From Saccharopolyspora gloriosae (lineage in GTDB: Bacteria > Actinomycetota > Actinomycetes > Mycobacteriales > Pseudonocardiaceae): DNA of 64,000 nucleotides. The first letter of the stretch is position 1, and each line of letters starts with the position of its first letter. Under the pieces are notes generated by a model. That model ran no database searches. It was not told the origin of the DNA and worked only from the letters and a program-made list of their open reading frames with translations. The translations under genes were made by a program, and so were the position numbers. The stretch is from positions 3,845,501 through 3,909,500 of the forward strand of contig NZ_JACHIV010000001.1 of NCBI RefSeq assembly GCF_014203325.1, given 5' to 3'. Positions 50,391 to 59,093 of this stretch are shown here, piece by piece.

Positions 50391-51713
50391 CTATTCGGCC
50401 ACGTCCGCCGCTTCACTCGACTCCGCTGCTGCCAGCCCCACCGCCAGGTCCGCGAGCAGGTCCTGCACGTCCTCCAGGCCCACCGACAGGCGGATCAGAC
50501 CAGGTGTCACTCCCGCTGCGCGTTGGTCGGGTTCGGGGAGTTGGGCGTGGGTGGTGGAGGCGGGGTGGATGACGAGGCTGCGGACGTCGCCGATGTTGGC
50601 CAGGTGGCTGAACAGGGTCAGGGCGTCGACGAAACGGCGGCCGGCGGCCACTCCCCCGGCGAGGTCGAAGGCGAGGACCGCGCCGGCGCCTTCGGTGAGG
50701 TAGCGCTTCGCCGAGGCGTGCCACGGGCTCGACGGGAGGCCCGCGTAGTGGACTCGCGTCACGCCGGGCTGGTCTTCGAGCCAGTTCGCGACGGCGCGCG
50801 CGTTCGCGGTGTGGCGGGTCATTCGCAGCGACAGCGTCTCGATTCCTTGCAGCAGCAGGAAGCTGTTGAACGGGGACACCGCCGGGCCCAGGTCGCGCAC
50901 CAGCCTCGTGCGGACCCGCATCAGGTAGGCGAGTTCGCCGAATTCGGCGTCGAAGATCAGGCCGTGGTAGCTCGGATCGGGGCGGGTCAGCTGCGGCCAG
51001 CGCTCCGGCTCGGCGGCGTAGTCGAACCGGCCGCTGTCGACGATGATGCCGCCGATCCCGGTGCCGTGGCCGGAGAGGAACTTCGTCGTCGAGTGCACCA
51101 CGACGTCCGCTCCGTGGTCGAGCGGGCGGCACAGGTACGGGGTGGCCACGGTGTTGTCCACGATCAGCGGGACGCCCGCGGTGTGCGCGACGGAGGCGAC
51201 GCCTTCGACGTCGAGCACGCCGCCGCTCGGGTTCGCGATGGTCTCCGCGTACAACGCCCTGGTCCGGGGGCGCAGCGCCGCGCGCCACTGGTCGAGGTCG
51301 TCGGGGTCGGCGACGAAATCGACGGTGATGCCGAGGTCGGCGAGGGTGTGGGCGAACAGGTTGTAGGTGCCGCCGTAGAGCGCCGAGGACGCCACCACGT
51401 GATCTCCGGCCTTCGCGATCGCCAGCAGCGCCAGCGTCGAAGCGGCCTGGCCGCTGGCCACCGCGACCGCGCCCAGCGCGTTCTCCAGGTCGGCGATGCG
51501 CTGCTCGACGACCGACGTCGTCGGGTTCGACAACCTGCTGTAGGCGTAGGTGTCCAGGTCCTGCAGGGCGAACGCGGCGGCGGCGTGCTCGGCGTCGTCG
51601 AAGACGAACGAGCTCGTCTGGTAGATCGGGGTCGCGCGCGCCCCGGTCGTCGCGTCCGGTGCGGAGCCGGCGTGCACCTGCCGGGTTTCGAAGGACCAGC
51701 GTCGATCGGTCAC
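50391..51713 (-). CDS. metY: O-acetylhomoserine sulfhydrylase (homocysteine synthase)
   Basis: 440 residues from GTG 51713, with AGGAGG 10 bp upstream. PLP-dependent Cys/Met-metabolism fold: [13 protein letters not shown] at the start, [35 protein letters not shown], and the Schiff-base lysine in [18 protein letters not shown]. The length and [11 protein letters not shown] near the C-terminus mark MetY rather than cystathionine gamma-synthase. It makes homocysteine from O-acetylhomoserine and sulfide. Two bp downstream of the 2-oxoglutarate oxygenase gene, hence one operon. Confidence 0.93.
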   Translation of the reverse strand: MTDRRWSFETRQVHAGSAPDATTGARATPIYQTSSFVFDDAEHAAAAFALQDLDTYAYSRLSNPTTSVVEQRIADLENALGAVAVASGQAASTLALLAIAKAGDHVVASSALYGGTYNLFAHTLADLGITVDFVADPDDLDQWRAALRPRTRALYAETIANPSGGVLDVEGVASVAHTAGVPLIVDNTVATPYLCRPLDHGADVVVHSTTKFLSGHGTGIGGIIVDSGRFDYAAEPERWPQLTRPDPSYHGLIFDAEFGELAYLMRVRTRLVRDLGPAVSPFNSFLLLQGIETLSLRMTRHTANARAVANWLEDQPGVTRVHYAGLPSSPWHASAKRYLTEGAGAVLAFDLAGGVAAGRRFVDALTLFSHLANIGDVRSLVIHPASTTHAQLPEPDQRAAGVTPGLIRLSVGLEDVQDLLADLAVGLAAAESSEAADVAE

Positions 51714-51715
51714 GG

Positions 51716-52729
51716 TCAGCGCACCTCCTGCGCGTCGAGCACGTCGGACCACCAGCGCCGCGCCACCTCCGGGTGCGAGCGCACCCAGCCGAGCACCGCG
51801 TTCTCCCCGAACGCCGCAAGCAGCGGGTTGTCCGCGTCCGCGCTGACCCCGCGCGCCTCGGCGGCGAGTTCGGGTGGCAGTTCCAGCGGTTCCACGACGG
51901 CGTCCAGGCGCGGCGCCAGGAAGAACGGCACCGAGTAGCGGTCCACCCCGGCGGCGGGACTGCGCACGCGGTGCCGGGTCGCGGTGAGGTAGCCGCCGGT
52001 GGCGATCTCCAGCATCTCCCCGATGTTGACGACGAACGCGCCCGGCACCGGATCAGCGTCGATCCAGCCGCCCTCGTCGTCCTGCACCTGGAGCCCGGCG
52101 ATCGAGTCCTGGTGCAGCAGCGCCAGGTAGCCGTAGTCCTTGTGCGCTCCGACGCCCTGTTCGGAATCCGCGGTGCCCGGGTAGTGGATCAGCTTGAGGT
52201 GGGTGCTCGCCTCCTCGTCGAACCACGCGTCGAAGTGGTCCTCGGCCTGCCCGAGGGAGGCGGCCAGCGCGCGCAGCACCTCGCGGCTCACCCGCAGCAC
52301 CTCCGCCTGCCAGGCCAACGTGGTCTCGCGCAGCTCCGGCAGCGCCGCCGGCCACTGGTTCGGGCCGATCAGCCGCCGCCACGCCGGATCTCCGGGCCCG
52401 GTCGGCACCGCGTCGCGCTCCGGGCCGATGTCGAGCTGCTCCCGCTGGTCCGGGGCGCCGCCGGTGAGTTCGCGGCCGGTGGCGGTGTAGCCGCGGAACT
52501 GCGGCGAGCGCACGTTCTCGATCTCCCTGCGCTGCTCCAGCGGCAACGCGAAGAACCGGCGGGTCGCGGTGAAGATCCCGCGCATGAGCTCGTCGGGCAC
52601 GCCGTGGCCCACCACGTAGAAGAACCCGACGTCGTGCGCGGCGTGGCGTAGCTCCGCCAGCAGCGCCTCGCGTTCGCGGGGGTCGCGGAACCGGGACAGG
52701 TCGATCAGCGGGAGCGCGGGCTGCGACAT
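51716..52729 (-). CDS. 2-oxoglutarate/Fe(II) oxygenase, isopenicillin N synthase-like
   Basis: 337 residues from ATG 52729 (GGAGG upstream). The N-terminal DIOX_N segment (PLIDLSRFRD, HDVGFFYVVGHGVP) precedes the jelly-roll core with iron ligands HxD in GVGAHKDYG and His in ATRHRVRSP, and the RxS cosubstrate motif in DRYSVPFF. All catalytic residues appear present. Co-transcribed with metY, so a role in sulfur-compound or amino-acid oxidation is possible but unproven. Confidence 0.9.
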   Translation of the reverse strand: MSQPALPLIDLSRFRDPREREALLAELRHAAHDVGFFYVVGHGVPDELMRGIFTATRRFFALPLEQRREIENVRSPQFRGYTATGRELTGGAPDQREQLDIGPERDAVPTGPGDPAWRRLIGPNQWPAALPELRETTLAWQAEVLRVSREVLRALAASLGQAEDHFDAWFDEEASTHLKLIHYPGTADSEQGVGAHKDYGYLALLHQDSIAGLQVQDDEGGWIDADPVPGAFVVNIGEMLEIATGGYLTATRHRVRSPAAGVDRYSVPFFLAPRLDAVVEPLELPPELAAEARGVSADADNPLLAAFGENAVLGWVRSHPEVARRWWSDVLDAQEVR

Positions 52730-52885
52730 GGTGGCACCTCCGAGCGGGAGCGTAGGCCGCGAAGATCCACCTGTGGTGATCTCCCACTGGACGGGACCCG
52801 ATCGGGTCACGTGATGCCGCCGGGCGCGTGATCCGGCGCGACACGGGAAAAGCCACCGCTCGACGGAGCACACCTGCAACCTTTC

Positions 52886-52900
52886 TGAAAATGATTTCCA
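52886..52900 (+). promoter_or_regulatory. Zur box upstream of the zinc-free L36 gene
   Basis: TGAAAATGATTTCCA matches the actinobacterial Zur consensus TGAAAATGATTTTCA at 13-14 of 15 bases. It overlaps a TGAAAA-17-TACACT promoter-like pair and lies 45 bp before the L36 start. Zinc-bound Zur would block transcription when zinc is sufficient. Confidence 0.85.
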
Positions 52901-52944
52901 TCTTCAGTTACACTGGTGCCGTCATCGCGAGAACGGGAGGACGG

Positions 52945-53067
52945 ATGAAGGTTCGGGCATCGCTCAAGTCGCTCAAGGAGAAGGACGGCTCCCAGGTCGT
53001 GCGCAGGCGCGGCAAGCTCTACGTGGTCAACAAGCGCAACCCCCGCTGGAAGGGCCGCCAGGGCTGA
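52945..53067 (+). CDS. rpmJ: Ribosomal protein L36, zinc-independent (C-minus) paralogue
   Basis: 40 residues: [27 protein letters not shown] and so on, L36 without the Cys/His zinc ribbon. ATG 52945 follows GGGAGG. C-minus paralogues replace zinc-bearing L36 during zinc starvation, freeing zinc. The Zur-like box directly upstream fits that role. The zinc-binding copy should be elsewhere in the genome. Confidence 0.96.
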   Translation: MKVRASLKSLKEKDGSQVVRRRGKLYVVNKRNPRWKGRQG

Positions 53068-53072
53068 CCGGA

Positions 53073-53105
53073 GGCCGGGGTTCGGCGATCCGGCGAGCCC
53101 CGGCC
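53073..53105 (+). terminator. Hairpin after rpmJ
   Basis: GGCCGGGG (53073-53080) pairs with CCCCGGCC (53098-53105), starting 6 bp after the stop. Confidence 0.5.
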
Positions 53106-53324
53106 GAGCGGCCACCGCGACGGAGACCACATCGAACCGGACTTTCCGCGATGAACCACCCACGCGATCTCCGCAGCTCAGCACGCCCCTCGCCCCGGCA
53201 CCCCGCGCCCCACCTGCGGCGCGAGGTGTAACGCCGAGATCAGCGATCTCGAAAAGCTGATGAGCGACAGCGAACAGCGCCACCTCGGGGCTGTTCGTCG
53301 CGGCGGACAGCGAGGGGACCTGTC

Positions 53325-54329
53325 ATGTCCTGGGGTTATGCGGTGATCGACGTCGAGACGACGGGCCTGCTGCCGAGCGCGGGCCATCGCGTCGCGGAGA
53401 TCGGCGTCGTGCTGCTCGATCCGGCCGGTGCGGTCCAGGACGAGTGGCGCACGCTCGTCGACCCCGGGCGCGACCTCGGCGCGCAGCACCTGCACGGGAT
53501 CACCACCGCCGACGCGCGGTCGGCCCCCGCGTTCGCCGCGATCGCCCCCGAACTCACCCGCCTGCTGACCGGCCGGGTGCTGGTGGCGCACAACCTGAGC
53601 TCCGACGCCCGGTTCCTCGCCGCCGAGTACGAGCGCATCGGCTACGGCGCGCTGCACGTGCCCGCCGCCGGCCTGTGCACGATGAAGCTGTCCAACAGCT
53701 TCCTGTACGCGGCCGGGCGCAGCCTCACCGCGTGTTGCGAGGCCGCGGGCGTACCGCCGGCCGAAGCGCGCTCCGCGCTGCACGAAGCGCGGGCCGCCGC
53801 CGGGCTGCTGCGCTACTACCTGCAGCTGTCGCCCGACGATCCGCGCTGGACGTGGGCGGAGCGGACCGCGCGGTCCTGGCCGTGGCCGGTGCTCGACGGA
53901 CCCGTCGCGGCGCCGGCGCCGCGACGGCACCCCGACGCGGTGCCGGACCACTTCCTGGCCCGGATCGTCGAAGTGCTCCCGAGCGTGCCCGAACCGCCGC
54001 AGGCCGACGAGTACCTGACCGCGCTCGACGCGACGCTGGTCGACCGGAACCTGTCGATCGACGGGCAGGACGCGCTGTCGCAGGCCGCCGAGCACTGCGG
54101 CCTGGAGCAGGAGCAGGTCTCGGCGCTGCACGCCGACTACTTGCGCGCGCTGGCCGCGGCGGCCACCGCCGGAGGTGTGCTCGACGAGCCGGAACGCGAG
54201 GACCTGGTGCTCGTGGCCGAGCTGCTCGGCTCGTCGCGGGCCGATCTCGATGCGGCGCTCGCCGCGGACCACCCGGCGTTGGCGCCGCGCGTCCGGCAGG
54301 CACCGGACACCGCCGTGCTCACCTGCTAG
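53325..54329 (+). CDS. DnaQ-like DEDD exonuclease-domain protein with altered last motif
   Basis: 334 residues. ExoI is YAVIDVETTGLLPSAGHRVAEIGVVLLD (D9, E11); ExoII is VLVAHNLSSDARFL. The third motif, normally HxAxxDA, reads RSALHEARAAAGLL, so the expected His and final Asp appear replaced by Arg and Glu. Residues about 185-334 form an extra helical C-terminal domain (DEYLTALDATLVDRNLSIDGQDALSQAAEHCGL, and GVLDEPEREDLVLVAELLG) found in actinobacterial exonuclease/TerB-like proteins. It may be inactive or use shifted residues. Role in DNA or RNA processing unproven. Confidence 0.8.
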   Translation: MSWGYAVIDVETTGLLPSAGHRVAEIGVVLLDPAGAVQDEWRTLVDPGRDLGAQHLHGITTADARSAPAFAAIAPELTRLLTGRVLVAHNLSSDARFLAAEYERIGYGALHVPAAGLCTMKLSNSFLYAAGRSLTACCEAAGVPPAEARSALHEARAAAGLLRYYLQLSPDDPRWTWAERTARSWPWPVLDGPVAAPAPRRHPDAVPDHFLARIVEVLPSVPEPPQADEYLTALDATLVDRNLSIDGQDALSQAAEHCGLEQEQVSALHADYLRALAAAATAGGVLDEPEREDLVLVAELLGSSRADLDAALAADHPALAPRVRQAPDTAVLTC

Positions 54330-54366
54330 GCCCGTCCCGCCGAACCCCGGCCGGGCGGAACGGGCC
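54329..54366. terminator. Bidirectional hairpin between the exonuclease and FAH genes
   Basis: The left arm begins GGCCCGTCCCGCC and pairs, with one mismatch, with the right arm ending GGCGGAACGGGCC; the gap between the two convergent stops is 51 bp. Confidence 0.55.
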
Positions 54367-54380
54367 ACGTAGGCGGTGGA

Positions 54381-55553
54381 TCAGGTCCGGGCGGGCAGGA
54401 TCAGATTGGTGAGCTCACCGAAACCGAGGCGAGCGCCCGAAGCGGTGGGCGCCGAAGCGGTGAGGGTGATCTCGTCGCCGTCCTCCAGGAACGTCCGCTC
54501 GGCACCGTTGACCAGCACCGGTTCCGCGCCGCCCCAGGTGAGTTCGATGAACGCGCCGCGCTGGTCCCGCGCCGGCCCGGAGACGGTGCCGGAGGCGAAC
54601 AGGTCCCCGGTGCGGCAGGTGGCGCCGTTGACGGTCAGGTGCGCGAGCATCTGCGCCGGGGACCAGTACATCTCGCGGTACGGCGGGCGGCTGACCTCCT
54701 GTCCGTTCCACCGCACGCTGAACTCGACGTCCAGGCCCCACGGTTCGGGCTCGCGCAGGTACGGCAGCGGCTCCGGGTCCTGGCGCGGCGTGGGCACCCT
54801 GGCCCCTTCCAAGGCGAGCAGCGGAACCACCCACGGCGAGATCGAGGTGGCGAAGCTCTTGCCGAGGAACGGCCCCAGCGGCACGTACTCCCAGGCCTGC
54901 AGGTCGCGCGCGGACCAGTCGTTGACGAGCACGGCCCCGAAGACGTGCGAGGCGAACTCCTCCACCGGCACCGGAACACCCAGGTCGGAACCGGTGCCGA
55001 CGACGAAACCGAGCTCCGCCTCGATGTCCAGCCGCCTGCTCGGCCCGAAACCGGGAGCGGACTCGTCCGGTGCCTTGCGCTGACCGCTGGGCCGCACGAT
55101 CGGCGTGCCGGAGGAGATGACGGTGCCCGCGCGGCCGTGGTAGGCGACGGGCAGGTGCTTCCAGTTCGGCATCAGCGGTTCCGAATCGGGCCGGAACAAC
55201 CTGCCCAGGTTCGTCGCGTGGTGCTCGGAGGCGTAGAAGTCGACGTAGTCGGCGACCTCGAACGGCAGGTGCATCGTCACCTGCTCCACCGGGTGCACGG
55301 CGGCGTCGGGCACGTCGCCGGACACCAGCTCGGTGAGCCGGTCGCGGGCCTCCCGCCACTCCCGCGCGCCGCGGCGCAGGAACGGGTTCAGCGACGGGGC
55401 CGCGAAGACGTCGTCGTGCAGCGCCTCAGCCAGGTCGATGACCTGGTCCGCGAGCCGGACCCCGACCCGCGGCGGCGCTCCGGGCGTGCTGAACACGCCG
55501 TAGGGCAGGTTCTCGGTGCCGTAGGGGGAATCGGCGGGAACGTCGATGATCAC
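54381..55553 (-). CDS. fahA: Fumarylacetoacetase
   Basis: 390 residues from GTG 55553, overlapping the preceding stop (GTGA). N-terminal domain: YGTENLPYGVFSTPGAPPRVGVRL. The catalytic region includes VDFYASEHHATNLGRLFRP, PVAYHGRAGTVISSGTPIVRPSGQ, ELGFVVGTGS and VNDWSARDLQAWEYVPLGPFLGKSF, with the metal ligands and catalytic His of FAH. It splits fumarylacetoacetate into fumarate and acetoacetate, the last step of homogentisate degradation. Third gene of the hmgA set. Confidence 0.96.
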   Translation of the reverse strand: MIIDVPADSPYGTENLPYGVFSTPGAPPRVGVRLADQVIDLAEALHDDVFAAPSLNPFLRRGAREWREARDRLTELVSGDVPDAAVHPVEQVTMHLPFEVADYVDFYASEHHATNLGRLFRPDSEPLMPNWKHLPVAYHGRAGTVISSGTPIVRPSGQRKAPDESAPGFGPSRRLDIEAELGFVVGTGSDLGVPVPVEEFASHVFGAVLVNDWSARDLQAWEYVPLGPFLGKSFATSISPWVVPLLALEGARVPTPRQDPEPLPYLREPEPWGLDVEFSVRWNGQEVSRPPYREMYWSPAQMLAHLTVNGATCRTGDLFASGTVSGPARDQRGAFIELTWGGAEPVLVNGAERTFLEDGDEITLTASAPTASGARLGFGELTNLILPART

Positions 55554-56407
55554 GCGGTGGCTCCTCGTGGGTGCGCCAGGTCGTCGGGGGTGAGGCCGAG
55601 CTCGGCGAGCTCGACGAGCGGGTCGGTGATGCTGCAGGTGCCGAAGGAGGCGAACCGCTCGCGCGCGGCGCGCACCCGCGGCTCGCCCAGGCCGGTGATC
55701 CGCGCGGCGATGCCCGCCGCGTCCCGGTCCGCCAGCACCCGCTCCAGGTCGGCGGCGGTCCCGCCGCGCAGCGCCGAGTCCACGGCGAGCAGGATGTTCA
55801 GGAACCCGTGTTGGTCGAACCCGGTCTCCGGGTCGGTGTTGCGGACGGCGTGGTGCAGGCCCGCGGTGGCCTTGAAGGGGATTCCGGCGCGCACCACCGC
55901 CTCGATCGCCGCGGCGAGCTCGGGCACCGGCGGGTAGAGCTCGGCGCGGACGCCGCCGGTGCGGAACTTCGCCCGGCAGCCCAGCGGCGCCAGCGACGCG
56001 AGCACGCCGGGGCGCCGGCCGTCCCGCGGGACCTCGACGAACACCTCGGCGCCGGTGGTCGCCCGCACCCGTTCCAGCTCGGCGCGCAGGACGTCCACCG
56101 CCATGCCCTCCGGGGCCGGAATCTCCAGCGCGCGCAAGGAGAACCGCCCGGAGACCGCGTCGAGCACGCCGGGCACGCCCGCCGGGCCTTCCGGCACGGT
56201 CACCGACAGCGGCGCGTCGCCCACCGGTTCCAGGTCCTGCGGCGTCGCCAGTGCGGAGGCGGGCACCACCAGCGGCCCGACGATCTCCGCGCGGGCCGCG
56301 GCGCGGTGCCGGGCGTGCGCCCGCGCGGCCTGCGGCAGCGGCAGCAGGCCGGGCGGGAACACCGCCGCGTCGTCGAGCAGCCCCCGCACCAGGGCGGGCA
56401 CCGTCAT
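55550..56407 (-). CDS. Conserved-looking protein of unknown function between HGD and FAH
   Basis: 285 residues from ATG 56407, overlapping the HGD stop (ATGA) and the FAH start (GTGA), so it is tightly coupled to both. Alternating strands and helices suggest a TIM barrel: IVGPLVVPASAL, SVTVPE, RALEIPAPEGM, TGAEVFVEVPRDGRR, CRAKFRTGGVRAELYPPVPELAA, GIPFKATAGLHHAVR and FDQHGFLNILLAV. I recognise no family. The pathway's maleylacetoacetate isomerase is not visible nearby, so this protein is a candidate for that or an accessory step. That is inference from position only. Confidence 0.75.
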   Translation of the reverse strand: MTVPALVRGLLDDAAVFPPGLLPLPQAARAHARHRAAARAEIVGPLVVPASALATPQDLEPVGDAPLSVTVPEGPAGVPGVLDAVSGRFSLRALEIPAPEGMAVDVLRAELERVRATTGAEVFVEVPRDGRRPGVLASLAPLGCRAKFRTGGVRAELYPPVPELAAAIEAVVRAGIPFKATAGLHHAVRNTDPETGFDQHGFLNILLAVDSALRGGTAADLERVLADRDAAGIAARITGLGEPRVRAARERFASFGTCSITDPLVELAELGLTPDDLAHPRGATA

Positions 56408-57600
56408 GATCGCTTCCCGCCCGCCCAGGTCCACGCGTACTTCCCGTCGTCGCAGGCGGTGCCGCCTTCGCCGAGCTCCAGCGGCCGGAACGTATCGACC
56501 ATGACGGCCAGCTCGTCGAAGAACTCCACGCCGATGCTGCGCTCGTAGGCGCCCGGCTGCGGACCGTGCGAATGCCCGCCGGGATGCACCGAGACCGAGC
56601 CCTGCCCGATGCCGGACCCCTTGCGCGCCTCGTAGTTCCCGCCGCAGTAGAACATGATCTCGTCGCTGTCGACGTTGGAGTGGTAGTACGGCACCGGGAT
56701 CGACAGCGGGTGGTAGTCGACCTTGCGCGGGACGAAGTTGCAGATCACGAAGTTCTCGCCCTCGAACGCCTGGTGCACCGGCGGCGGCTGGTGCACCCGG
56801 CCGGTGATCGGCTCGAAGTCGTGCACGCTGAACGTGTACGGGTACAGGCAGCCGTCCCAGCCGACGACGTCGAACGGGTGCTGCGGGTAGACCAGGCTGG
56901 TGCCCACGATGCCGGTGGAGCCGCGGTGCTTGAGCAGCACCTCCACGTCGGTGCCCTCCCGCAGCAGCGGCTCACCGGGCCCGTGCAGGTCGCGTTCGCA
57001 GTACGGCGCGTTCTCCAGCAGCTGCCCGAAGCGGGACAGGTAGCGCTTCGGCGGCACGATGTGCCCGTTGCCCTCGATGGCGTAGGCCCGCAGCGGTTCG
57101 CCGTCGTGCGGCAGCCAGCGGTGCGTCGTCGCCCGCGGCAGCAGCACGTAGTCCCCGGTCTTCGCCTCCAGCGCGCCGAACACCGTCTCCACGGTCGCCG
57201 CACCGGACTCGACGTAGACGATCTCGTCGCCGATCCCGTTGCGGTACAACGGGGAATCCTTGCTCGCCACCACGTAGGAGATCCGCACGTCCGCGTTGCC
57301 CAGCACCAGCCTGCGGCCGGTGACGACGTCGGTGGAACCGGCCGCCTCGGCCGTGAACAGGTCGTGCAGCTTCAGGTGGCGCGGCGTGAGCGGGTGGTTC
57401 GGCGTCGTCGCCTGCTCCGGCAGCTCCCACACCCCCGAGTCCACGATCGCCGACGGGAGGTTGCGGTGGTAGAGCAGCGAGGAGTCCGAGGAGAAGCCCT
57501 CCTCCCCCATCAACTCCTCGTAGTACAGCCGGCCCTGGTCGTCCCGGTGCTGGGTGTGCCGCTTCGGCGGCACCGCACCGACCTGGCGGTAGTACGCCAT
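56404..57600 (-). CDS. hmgA: Homogentisate 1,2-dioxygenase
   Basis: 398 residues from ATG 57600 (GAGGAGGGG upstream). Cupin-type enzyme: YYRQVGAVPPKRHTQHRD at the start, GDEIVYVESGAATVETVFG, YLSRFGQLLENAPYCERDLHGP, VVGWDGCLYPYTFSVHDFEPITGRVHQPPPVHQ, and the iron-site region PYYHSNVDSDEIMFYCGGNYEAR with SVSVHPGGHSHGPQPG. It opens the homogentisate ring to maleylacetoacetate. First gene of the hmgA-unknown-fahA set, 86 bp after the MFS gene. Confidence 0.96.
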   Translation of the reverse strand: MAYYRQVGAVPPKRHTQHRDDQGRLYYEELMGEEGFSSDSSLLYHRNLPSAIVDSGVWELPEQATTPNHPLTPRHLKLHDLFTAEAAGSTDVVTGRRLVLGNADVRISYVVASKDSPLYRNGIGDEIVYVESGAATVETVFGALEAKTGDYVLLPRATTHRWLPHDGEPLRAYAIEGNGHIVPPKRYLSRFGQLLENAPYCERDLHGPGEPLLREGTDVEVLLKHRGSTGIVGTSLVYPQHPFDVVGWDGCLYPYTFSVHDFEPITGRVHQPPPVHQAFEGENFVICNFVPRKVDYHPLSIPVPYYHSNVDSDEIMFYCGGNYEARKGSGIGQGSVSVHPGGHSHGPQPGAYERSIGVEFFDELAVMVDTFRPLELGEGGTACDDGKYAWTWAGGKRS

Positions 57601-57686
57601 GACTTCCCCTCCTCGATCCTTCGTCCACGCTGCGCGGTCATTGCACAGAACGAGCCGCGAGCCCACCACCGCTGAACGCCTGAGGC

Positions 57687-59030
57687 TCACCCGACCGCGG
57701 AGGCCGAGCCCTCGGACCGCTTCCGCTCAGCACCGTCGTCCCTGGGTACCCGCACCGCCAGCAGCATCACCGCGCACACGATCAAGCACCCGATCGGGAA
57801 GTACAGGCCTACCGACACGTCGCCCTCGCCCGCGTTGACGCCGATCACGTACGGCCCGAGGAACCCGCCCAGCGCCGCGATCGAGTTGATCGCCGCGAGG
57901 CCGACGGCGGTGTGCTCGCGGGAGAGCACCCGCGCGGCCATCGCCCAGTACGGCGCCATGTAGCCGAGCACCCCGATCGCCACCAGCGACAGGCACACCA
58001 GCGCGGGCACCGGCTGCTCGCGGAAGGCGATGGTGCCCGCGAGGCCCGCCGCGGCCAGCACCATCAGCGCCACCACGTGCCCGCGCCGCTCCCCGGTGCG
58101 GTCGGAGTTGCGCGCCACCAGCAGCATGCCGACGGCGCCGACCAGGAACGGGATCGCGCCGAGCACGCCGATGTTGGTGGCCGAGTAGGACGGGTCGAGC
58201 TGGCTGATGATCTGCGGCAGGAAGAACGTGAAGCCGTAGAGCCCGCAGGCCGCGAACAGGTTCGCCACCGCCAGGTACAGCACCTTGCGGTTCTTCAGGA
58301 TTCGCAGCTGACCGAGGAAGGTCTCGGGTTCCTCCGAGTGGTATTCGGAGCGGATCTCCCGTTCCAGCCATTCGCTCTCCTGCTTGCTCAGGAACCGGGC
58401 CTGGCTGGGCACGTTGGGCAGGTACAGCAGGGTGAGCGCGCCCAGCAGCAGCGCCGGGGCGCCTTGGAGGATGAACACCCAGCGCCAGCCGCTGAGCCCG
58501 AACCACTGCACGTGGTCGAGGATCACGCCGCCGGTGAGGCTGCCCAGCACCATCGCCACGGGCTGCGCGAGCGCGAGCGCCGCGATGGCCCTGCCCCGTT
58601 CCCGCGTGCGGAACCACAGCGTCATGTACAGCAGCAGGCCGGGGAACAGCCCGGCTTCGGCGATGCCGAGCAGGATGCGCGCGCCGTAGAGCTGCGGCAC
58701 GTTCTGCACGAAGCCGGTGAGCACGGTGACCAGGCCCCAGCTGATCGCGATGCGCGCCAGCCAGACCCGGGCGCCGATCTTCTTCATGATCATGTTGCTG
58801 GGGATCTCGAACAGCACGTACACCAGGAAGAAGATCGACGCGGCGACGCCGAAGGTGGCGGTCGTGATCGCGAGCTCGTGCTGCATGCCCAGCTGGGCGT
58901 AGCTGATGTTGGCCCGGTCCATGTAGTTGAACACGTAGAGCAGGCCCACGATCGGCAAGATCCGGGTGGAGACCTTCCGGACCGTTCTCCTGCCGATGTC
59001 ACCGCCTTCTACCTCGGCGGGTGCTGGCAT
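57687..59030 (-). CDS. MFS transporter, anion:cation symporter type (aromatic acid uptake)
   Basis: 447 residues with 12 transmembrane segments. The first is PIVGLLYVFNYMDRANISYAQLGM, the YxDRxNIxxA motif of the ACS/phthalate permease family. GIAEAGLFPGLLLYMTLWFRTRERGRAIA is the usual loop, and a hydrophilic central loop (SKQESEWLEREIRSEYHSEEPETFLGQL) separates two halves. ATG 59030 has GAGGAG upstream. Probably imports the organic acid degraded by the cluster. Confidence 0.9.
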   Translation of the reverse strand: MPAPAEVEGGDIGRRTVRKVSTRILPIVGLLYVFNYMDRANISYAQLGMQHELAITTATFGVAASIFFLVYVLFEIPSNMIMKKIGARVWLARIAISWGLVTVLTGFVQNVPQLYGARILLGIAEAGLFPGLLLYMTLWFRTRERGRAIAALALAQPVAMVLGSLTGGVILDHVQWFGLSGWRWVFILQGAPALLLGALTLLYLPNVPSQARFLSKQESEWLEREIRSEYHSEEPETFLGQLRILKNRKVLYLAVANLFAACGLYGFTFFLPQIISQLDPSYSATNIGVLGAIPFLVGAVGMLLVARNSDRTGERRGHVVALMVLAAAGLAGTIAFREQPVPALVCLSLVAIGVLGYMAPYWAMAARVLSREHTAVGLAAINSIAALGGFLGPYVIGVNAGEGDVSVGLYFPIGCLIVCAVMLLAVRVPRDDGAERKRSEGSASAVG

Positions 59031-59093
59031 GACGTTCTCCTCGACGTTGAGCAGGTGAGTCCTCGCCCTGGACGAGTCGCCCAGGGACGGTGT

